NCBI RefSeq assembly: GCF_025399195.1
Contig: NW_026252094.1
Coordinates: 372,001 to 436,000, forward strand
DNA length: 64,000 nucleotides
Direction: 5' to 3'
From: Umbelopsis ramanniana AG
Taxonomy: Eukaryota; Mucoromycota; Umbelopsidomycetes; Umbelopsidales; Umbelopsidaceae
Shown: piece by piece, positions 56,825 through 64,000 of the stretch
Layout: every line of letters begins with the position of its first letter
Position numbering within the stretch: the stretch's first letter is position 1
Notes under the pieces: model-generated
The model's database searches: none
Told to the model about the DNA's origin: nothing
The model's input: only the letters and a program-made list of their open reading frames with translations
Translations under genes and position numbers: made by a program

Positions 56825-57921
56825 ATGGCTTATGATCGTGGTGGTCGTGGCGGTTCCCGTGGAGGTAACCATAGTCTCAACCTAACGTTTATGCTGTATT
56901 GAACGACTTTTGCTAAATATAACCCTATTTTCATCATCACAGCCAGCCGTGGAGGTCCTCGTGGAGGTGGTCGTGGAGGCTTCGGCGCTAGAGGAGGAGG
57001 TGTTCAAGGTGGTCGCGGTGGCGCCAGAGGTATGTATCCATCGAAAAAATAGGACAGTTCATGTTTCGTCAATAACTCAATATGACTAACCTTATTTCCT
57101 TTTGACTTGATTTTGTTATAGGAGGTGCTCGTGGCGGTCGTGGTGCTCCCCGTGGTGGACGTGGTGGTGCCCGTGGAGGTCGTGGTGGTGCCGCTGGTGG
57201 TGCCAAGGGAGGAGCCAAGGTCATCATCGAACCTCACAGACACGAAGGTATCTTTGTTGCCCGTGGTAAGGAAGATTTGCTTGTCACCAAGAACTTGGTT
57301 CCCGGCGAAGCCGTCTATGGCGAAAAGCGCATCTCCGTTGAAGGTGCTGATGGTACCAAGGTTGAATACCGTGTCTGGAATCCTTTCCGTTCCAAGATTG
57401 CCGCTGGTATCCTCGGTGGTGTTGATAACATTCACATCGCTCCTGGAAAGAAGGTCCTCTACCTCGGTGCTGCCTCTGGTACTTCCGTCTCTCACGTTGC
57501 CGACGTTGTTGGTCCCGAAGGTGCCGTCTATGCCGTTGAGTTCTCTCACCGATCTGGACGTGATTTGATCAATATGGCCAAGAAGCGAACAAACGTTATC
57601 CCAATCATTGAAGATGCTCGTCACCCCCACAAGTACCGCATGCTTGTCCCTATGGTTGATGTCATTTTCGCTGATGTTGCTCAACCTGATCAAGCTCGTA
57701 TCATCACCCTCAATGCTCATCACTTCTTGAAGAACAATGGCCACATTGTCATCTCTATCAAGGCTTCTTGCATTGACTCTACTGTTGATCCTGCCACTGT
57801 CTTTGCTCGTGAAGTCAAGAAGCTTCAAGAAGAACGAGTCAAGCCCCAGGAACAATTGACCTTGGAACCATATGAGAGAGATCACGCTCTTGTCGTTGGC
57901 AAGTACGTTCGCGCGAAATAA
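56825..57921 (+). CDS. NOP1: Fibrillarin (rRNA 2'-O-methyltransferase)
   Basis: Three exons (56825-56864, 56943-57029, 57122-57921) give 308 residues. The first 75 residues are a Gly/Arg-rich GAR domain (repeats of RGG), split over all three exons. The methyltransferase domain starts near [20 protein letters not shown] and contains motif [21 protein letters not shown] plus [12 protein letters not shown] and [16 protein letters not shown]. Fibrillarin is the catalytic subunit of box C/D snoRNPs in the nucleolus. Length and motifs match the family closely. Confidence 0.97.
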
Positions 57922-59144
57922 ATCTGGATACTAGAAAACAGAAAGAAGTAACTGGAAAAACGGTAGACTGGAAGGCTCAAGCTCAAAAATTTTTCTTTTT
58001 CCATAATTACAAGCCTTCCTACACTCTTTGCACCTTTTTTTTTTTTATTATTTCGTTTATACACTTGGATCACTTTTTTCTTTCTTACTATCTCGCTCAC
58101 TTTTGTCACTGTACTTTTTGCTTCTCAATTTCCTCCCTTTTGTTCCCATCGTCTTCCAGATTATTGTATATGATTTCAAATGCATTTCTCTCCAAAAAGA
58201 AAAAAATTCCACGGTAATACACTTGCTTTTTTTCATTGAACGCTGCGACGACCCGACTGCTAAGAGAGCAACGGCCCAATGGAGAAAGCCTTGTTGAGAG
58301 GAATGCCACTTTTGTCGCCTAGCAACAGGAAACCTTATAAATCTCGCTTGACCTTGCATTCAGTTGTTTCCCGTAATTCTAATATTATAATGAACTTATA
58401 AGGTGAAAAAGAGTGACTTCCTTGAGCCATGTAAAGTTCGTCTATCTATTCCATTTAAATCCTGAGTCGATATTCGTTGCTGCGCTGTAAAATACATTGC
58501 GCCCCAATGTGCGTATTTTTTTTTTCTTTTTCTTTCTCTTTTTTTCAGCTTCCCGCTTGCTGCATTTGCAGGTCTCTTACCATTTCTTTGAAAGTGTGTG
58601 TGCATGTTTGTGGAGTCACAAGACGACACAAAATGTCCTTTGCACTGGTCATCTGCTCAACCGATTTCAAAAAAAGAGATCGCCTCCAACTTGACCGCAA
58701 AGCCGCAGCGCACACCTTTACGTAGTTTTACTTTGTAGCCTAGGCAATACAGTCGCACCATTTGGTGGGAAACGTTGACTTTGAACATTTTTTATCAGCG
58801 GACACACAATTTCTCTTACCAGATAACAACGAGATGGTTGCTCTTATCTTTCGATAATAAATGTTGTACAATTTAAAAAATTATTATAATGGGATTGTTG
58901 GCCACAAACACATTCTTCCGAAGACTATACGAGGGGTCTTGCATATACCCGTGACTACACAGACAGAGGTGTGAAGAATCGGCTAGTCCATTGTTTTATG
59001 CTGTACGGGAGAACTTTGATTGCGGTGGCTGAAAAAAAACAATTGGGTGAGATCCGACCCAATTTTACGCTTTGCACAGTATGACTCGTTAAGGTCTGCC
59101 CTTCTTTTATTTTCTCTACATCTTGGAAATTCCATGTCCTTCGC
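57922..59144. other. Intergenic, fibrillarin 3' flank and promoter of ACT-domain gene
   Basis: 1.22 kb with long T/C-rich tracts (58038-58170, 58516-58550). Small frames there are low-complexity translations of these tracts. No gene supported. Confidence 0.45.
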
Positions 59145-60592
59145 ATGACCATCTTCATTTTACCTGCTCGCCTGAAACTCTTACATTTTCAGAAGCTCCA
59201 GCTTCCACTGGTTGCCCACGCCTTGATAAAAGCCTGTCTCCTATCCGATACCACCGAGTACGTAACTTTGTCCCAAACCATTGGACTGCGCACGGTCACA
59301 GCTTCTAACATCGTCATTTTATAGCCCTAGTTACTTTTTCAGCTACACAGAAAACAGCTATGAAATTAGCATAGTCGCCAGTGTCGAATGCATTGAAAAA
59401 GACTTTTTACCCTTGCTCAGTTCCGACTCCTTTAGTGGGGTGCAGGTGTCTCAGGATGTATATAGAGTTTTACAAGTAGACGACGAAGGTGGCCAAGGTT
59501 AGTATAAGATCCAGTTCAGGACCTGTTCACGTATTTCAAAGCATAACCTGTTTGCCATTCTTCTGTGTAAAGATTGTTCTGGAAAGCGCATATCCGACCT
59601 TTCCGCTCCGCTCGCCCAAGCTCAGTTCTCTATCTTCTATATGTCTACTTATCAAACCGACTTTGTTCTGGTAAGTTAGATGAGATTATCAACCCGCCCC
59701 ACATTTCTTGTTGTTTGCTAAACTGCATGTTTATCTTTTTTGTACATTCCGTATAGATCAAAGAGATCAAATTAGCTGAAGCAGTGGCATCGCTCATACG
59801 CCATGGCTTTGACTTTGATCAAGAATCCGTCGACGAAGAGTTGGGAAGCTTAGATATGGCCCATGTTGAAACTCTCAATGCGCCCAGCATTGCACAAAAG
59901 ACAGATGAAATGCAATTACACGCTGATCTTTCCCAAAGCTGGGAACAAACAGTTTTAGATAACGAGTTACGATGCGTTGGTTTAAACAAACATGCCGATG
60001 CTGCTTCGTGGTGTATGTCAATTTTGAAAATCTTGTTATATCCAGACATGATTGATGGCTACAGGTCAGTGGGAAAGGGCTTTCTGTTGTGCCATATCAA
60101 TGCTTTAAATACTGATCTGCATTATTCAATAGAGATACAATAACGCCAAGGTTCTTCTCATATACCTCGACATGCGAAGGAGTATCGCTCATGACAGATC
60201 AGTACATTCTTGACACCTTTGACGAGAACATTATATGTGGAACGGAAGACGAAACTCCTCTCCGAGTCATTCAAGTCAACCTCAGCGACTCGAACTTGGA
60301 TCGCTGTGGCATTGTTAGATCGATATCACACCCACTTTCCACTGAAGCGCAAATCAACATTCTCTATTTGAGCACATATACCACAGCCAATATCATTGTA
60401 AGTTGGACATGGGGTGAATTTTTTTTTGGGCAGTAAGGAACATGTCTCATTGATATGCTTCTTTGGTAGGTTTCTGCTGGAGATTTGGAACAAGCCAAAA
60501 CTGTCATGACATCTAGACCTCAATTGGACATTCCTGATCCAACAAAAGAAGAAACGCCGGTATCTGCACTTAGTGACCCTATAGAAACATAA
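59145..60592 (+). CDS. CASTOR-like ACT-domain protein (putative arginine sensor of TORC1)
   Basis: Six exons (59145-59257, 59343-59497, 59573-59670, 59757-60064, 60133-60397, 60470-60592) give 353 residues. Two ACT_7-type repeats are visible. The first ends in AQFSIFYMSTYQTDFVL, the second starts FFSYTSTCEGVSLMTDQYIL and ends INILYLSTYTTANIIV; the first repeat comes before residue 125, the second in the C-terminal third. The (Y/F)xSTYxTxxI(L)V pattern and FF(S)YTSTxEGxSL are typical of the GATS/CASTOR family. Animal CASTOR1 (329 aa) binds arginine and relieves GATOR2 inhibition upstream of TORC1. Whether this protein binds arginine is not shown. Confidence 0.78.
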
Positions 60593-61052
60593 CGGTTCAT
60601 TCCAACCCTATGAATGATCGGTTCTCGACTCCTTAACACCATCTCCTCACATCGACCAACCTTTTAGCAATAACATTTATAAATTAACATAACAAAAAGT
60701 CCCTGCATGGTTTACCACGCCTTATCATCACAAACAGAAAACCGCACAATGAACAGGAATAACCAAAATTCTAAAGTAACTTCACTCCAGTTGGCAAGGC
60801 TTGACTGGGGTACACACACCACTTGCTAGCGATATCCAAAAGAAAATACAGAAAAAAGGCGACATTTTGACAATGCTCGGAAACATATGTACTGTTCAAC
60901 AGTATCTACAATTTTATGTACAATGCAAAAACAAAAATCTTAACAGAACTTACATAACAACGTCTACTTTCCTCTATTCTATCTCTCGATTGTTGGTGTA
61001 GACTTTTCACTCTCAATAGTTATTATATAAACATTATATAATGCTAGTTTCT
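60593..61052. other. Intergenic between convergent genes
   Basis: 460 bp AT-rich 3' flanks. Nothing recognised. Confidence 0.4.
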
Positions 61053-63343
61053 CTAAATCTCATCTGTAGTTTCATCAAAGCCAGAACGCCACGGTATGGC
61101 TCGTATGTGTTTTCGACGAGATATGTGACTGTAGGGCTTAATATCATCATTGGAGGTCGTGAAGTCTCCGCTATTGTACAGGCTATGATTGGATAGCCGT
61201 TTCGTCGTGTCCATTGGTATGTCATCAGCGAGAAGTCTCAGGCTAGGGGCACTCATCGTACGGAACCGGAACAATGAATGCTGTTCATCATCCGTCTCAC
61301 CTATTGGTGTTCGTGGCGACGAAGCCGAGTATTGGGAGGCCCAGTGTGAGAAACGTGAAGAGTCGCTGGTTAGTCCAGCATTATGCGTCTCTTGTGAGTC
61401 AAATGAATCTTGATAGCGATGACCTGTTGTGTTTAACGTCAACTGGACTGAAGGCTTTCTTGACTTGCTGGTGCCTCGGAATGAATAGGTTGGCTGACAA
61501 GCACGGACGAAATAAGCTTGCTTCGTTTCACTCTCGTCGCTAGCACTATCCGACATGCTTTCTATCGACATTGTTTCGTCGTCGCTGCTCGAAGTGTAGT
61601 AATAAAGCTGAGGGTCGTTTGATATCGTTGAATCAGCCAACAACGTCTCCAAATCCTGGCTGATGGCCAATAGTCGATCTTCGTGTGAGATGACGTTAGT
61701 GACATTATCCATCTGTTCGCTTTTCTCCATCTCCTTGGTTTGAGTGCCAACACTGACAGGAGGTTCCGGTAGACGCTTGCTCACAGTTCCTTCAGGGAAA
61801 CTGTATGGCCGCACAATGCGTACTGGAATATCTAATCCTATAGGATCGCTAAGAAAAGAGCAGTTTAGACCATTTGGTATGCCAGATCAACTTGATCAGC
61901 ACATAATTGAAAATTACCTCAGGGGGACTAAAATAGATGCTTTGATAGAGTAATGAACGGAAACCTCGGGAATCCCGTTTGATGAGTACAAGCCAACAGG
62001 GAGTTGAATCCCCACTGTCACATGCGCATAAAAACCAGGTTCAAAGCGGCTGTCGTCTGTGGAATACACCTCTTCTGCCACTTTTTTCACATTATCTCCA
62101 CTTCCATCCCATATTGATTTCTTGACTGTTCGAAACAGTTCAAGTTTGATCCCTTGCGTCTATAATGCAATGGTTAGTTCCCTGCTGGGTTGCCTCTCGG
62201 TGTCAAATCCACTACATACTTTTTTCTTTGTAAAGTTACGAATCGACAACGTGATCTTTGCTTCAGTTCCTTCCACAACACCAAAAGATGGTGATGCCAA
62301 CCACGCCGCTACTTCCAGTTTTCCTGGTCCACCCATGTCTACCTTGGAGCTGGTAGACGAGAGGCTACTACTAGAGTCAATCGCTTTGAAACTCTCCATT
62401 TGATAAACATTCACTTGGCGCGCCTCGAATGCCACAGAATCTTGCACAGTGTATTGATCACAGTGGAAGACACTTTGAAGAAACAGCGAATCAGCAAGTA
62501 TGTTCATTTATCCGACTCGCAGCCAAATAGCACTCACATAGATAGCCAGTAGCCTATTTCTCCGCCATCGCATGAAAACGAATTAGGCAACCGAGGATCG
62601 ATAGATATTTTGTAAGGGATGACCGCTTTGCTATTTTGCAGCTGGTATACCATATTCCCATCCTCATCAAGTTCGCCAACACCAACTGGGCTAGGCAAAA
62701 TTGTGCGATCTGAAGTTCAAAAGTCAGTATGCGCTATTTCCGTTAGGGATAATGTATACTGAACTGAACATACCACTGTTTGCAGAACTCATGGACCGGC
62801 GTGTTTTTAGTCTCCCACCAAAACCAAATCGTCGTTTTGGTGTCAGCGTCTGCTCGTGGTCCGGCGACAAACATAAATTACTGTCATCTGCTGCGCCTGG
62901 GGATAAAGTATCTTCCACTGATGGTGCTTGCTGAATAGTATGTTTTGTGATGGGAACTTGAGCATGATGAAATATACCACTTTGGTGACCATCTGTGCAA
63001 AACAGGGTAGGTTAACAAAAAATCTGCTAGTTAACTTGGGAAAACGTGTGTACTGAGTTTTCAACTTACTTTTATAAACGCCGGTTAGCACAACCCAGGC
63101 ATTGCAAAGCACCACCGAATCGTCCAGTATCGGATTATGGTCGCATCCGACTCTTACTTGTTTGATGGTAGATGGTACATGCAGCTCTATGTTTCCGGTA
63201 AACATACCTCCAGCATGCTCTGCAGCGCTGTTCAGGCGTAAGTAGGCGGCCAATTGCGAAGTTCGGCCGGTAGTCGTTGTAGCACGTGCTATGCTTGCTT
63301 GCAATACCGAGTCACTGATGTACGTGGATGTATCTAAGTCCAT
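61053..63343 (-). CDS. Arrestin-like (alpha-arrestin family) protein
   Basis: Six exons splice from ATG 63343 (exon 1 63070-63343) to stop 61053. The N-terminal arrestin fold shows AAYLRLNSAAEHAGGMFTGN, IELHVPSTIKQVRVGC and VVLCNAWVVLTGVYK. A middle part carries a Pro/Ser loop (TLTPKRRFGFGGRLKTRRS), then PYKISIDPRLPNSFSCDGGE and an arrestin-C-like part: EVAAWLASPSFGVVEGTEAK, KITLSIRNFTKKK, FEPGFYAHVTVGIQLPVGL and SVHYSIKASILVPL. The last 250 residues are Ser/Thr-rich and disordered. No PPxY motif was seen, so recruitment of a Rsp5-type ligase would need another route. Typical role: adaptor in membrane-protein endocytosis. The fold call is by motif pattern. Confidence 0.75.
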
Positions 63344-63733
63344 TATGACGGCAAATAAGCGGCCAGCAATGAAAGAATGGAGAGAGCAAAACAATGGGAA
63401 GAAAGGTTTTCGGTTCGGAAAGCATTTGCTGTGAGCCTCTTCAAATCTTTTTCCTTTGAAACATTGGTCCCGTTTTGGGAAATAAGCTGCACTATACAGG
63501 TGAGACCTATTCAGCGGCAGACGAATATATTACATACCCGTTTTCATCGATTGTTTCAGCTTATGACCTTCAAGCAGTTCGTTCCATAGGAAAGACCATT
63601 GGGATTTTCGTGTTACCGCCGACATAGACTGTGTGTAACATAATCTGCCATGGTCGTAAATTTTGTGACCCAGATTTTTGGAGTATCATTCTCTATTTTC
63701 CTTCTTTTGACTCGTCCCAAACTTTTTTCCAAC
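63344..63733. other. Bidirectional promoter region
   Basis: 390 bp between divergent genes. An in-frame ATG at 63650 (context GCCATGG, preceded by a stop) would extend the right-hand protein by 28 hydrophobic residues, so part of this may be coding. Confidence 0.4.
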
Positions 63734-64000
63734 ATGAGCTCAACAGCAACGCCAACGAAGCGGATAGGGATCAACCGTAGCGGCTTTTCAATGAGCTCCC
63801 TTCCCTCACCACTGGCGTCTTTTCGCTCGATCCAGAGGTCCAACTCTGCCAACGATAGCATCTCAACGGGTTTGAGTACGCCTGTTTCTGGCTCGTCTTA
63901 CTCTACAGCTTCTGATGAATTGAACGAAGAAGACGAAGCCATGTTCAAAGATATCAAAGAAGTTCAACATGCTTTAAATCTTTTCCTCGACTCACATATT
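63734..64000 (+). CDS. N-terminal part of a possible Iml2/TTC39-like protein (partial)
   Basis: The frame is open from ATG 63734 to the right edge (89 codons). A Ser/Thr-rich N-terminus (MSSTATPTKRIGINRSGFSM) leads to an acidic segment and DIKEVQHALNLFLDSH, which resembles the first helix of the Iml2/TTC39 (DUF3808) family, TPR-like proteins acting in lipid-droplet and inclusion clearance. The family call rests on this short segment only. An upstream in-frame ATG at 63650 would add a hydrophobic stretch (FVTQIFGVSFSIFLLL); its pyrimidine-rich DNA looks more like a leader. Confidence 0.45.
   Translation, partial: MSSTATPTKRIGINRSGFSMSSLPSPLASFRSIQRSNSANDSISTGLSTPVSGSSYSTASDELNEEDEAMFKDIKEVQHALNLFLDSHI

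Noticed and set aside
57004-57885. 293-codon open frame on the minus strand
   Set aside because: It is the antisense shadow of fibrillarin exon 3 and its preceding intron; the plus-strand protein is unmistakable.
58497-58694. Phe-rich small frame
   Set aside because: It is the translation of a T/C-rich tract and not a credible protein.

Overview
The window looks like nuclear DNA of a filamentous early-diverging fungus, most likely Mucoromycota and Mucorales-like. The reasons are short GT-AG introns (mostly 55-90 nt), several introns per gene, spacing mostly under 1 kb, a moderate AT bias, and content such as a CE4 chitin deacetylase, a Cdc3-type septin, a DEP-DEP-RGS regulator, a CRT10-like protein and a CBS-PB1 protein. 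The species cannot be named from the sequence. No rRNA, tRNA, CRISPR array or intact transposon was recognised. Gene models below were spliced by hand; nearly all close in frame from ATG to stop. Many alternative starts at these loci are TTG or GTG, so the first in-frame ATG was used.

Layout. 1-3616 (-): ABCG transporter with an EGF-like ectodomain, cut by the left edge. 5680-7455 (+): unknown glycosylated membrane protein. 7663-9213 (+): guanine deaminase. 9817-11856 (+): alpha/beta hydrolase. 12631-14568 (+): MFS sugar transporter. 14942-16842 (+): GPI-type chitin deacetylase. 17686-18177 and 18578-19033 (-): two tandem paralogs with a shared upstream palindrome. 19464-22041 (-): four CBS domains, PB1 and a tail anchor. 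23075-26313 (+): PPR protein. 26765-27837 (-): Rieske protein. 28436-30777 (-): DEP-DEP-RGS. 32600-34253 (+): septin. 34388-37341 (+): CRT10-like. 37865-38106 (-): hidden small secreted Cys-rich peptide. 38553-39566 (+): unknown. 40133-42075 (-): MFS transporter.

42076-46386 is a 4.3 kb stretch with no supportable gene. It is followed by a hidden 45-residue CCHC zinc-knuckle microprotein (46387-46599, -), an F-box-like protein (47667-48884, -), ribosomal protein eL39 (49774-50320, -), an SGNH plus CAS1 O-acetyltransferase (50854-53449, -), a DUF71/Dph6-like gene (53797-54559, -) head to head with an EEF1AKMT4-like methyltransferase (54647-55461, +), ICMT (55635-56610, -) head to head with fibrillarin (56825-57921, +), a CASTOR-like ACT-domain protein (59145-60592, +), an arrestin-like protein (61053-63343, -), and the start of a possible Iml2/TTC39-like gene (63734 to the edge, +).

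Most of this is core cell biology: respiration, ribosome and rRNA modification, septin, G-protein signalling, prenyl-protein processing and amino-acid sensing. The less expected items are the two multi-exon microproteins, the arginine-sensor-like gene, the foldable eL39 intron, the 87-bp bidirectional promoter joining two genes likely to modify translation elongation factors, and the palindrome shared by the tandem paralogs.
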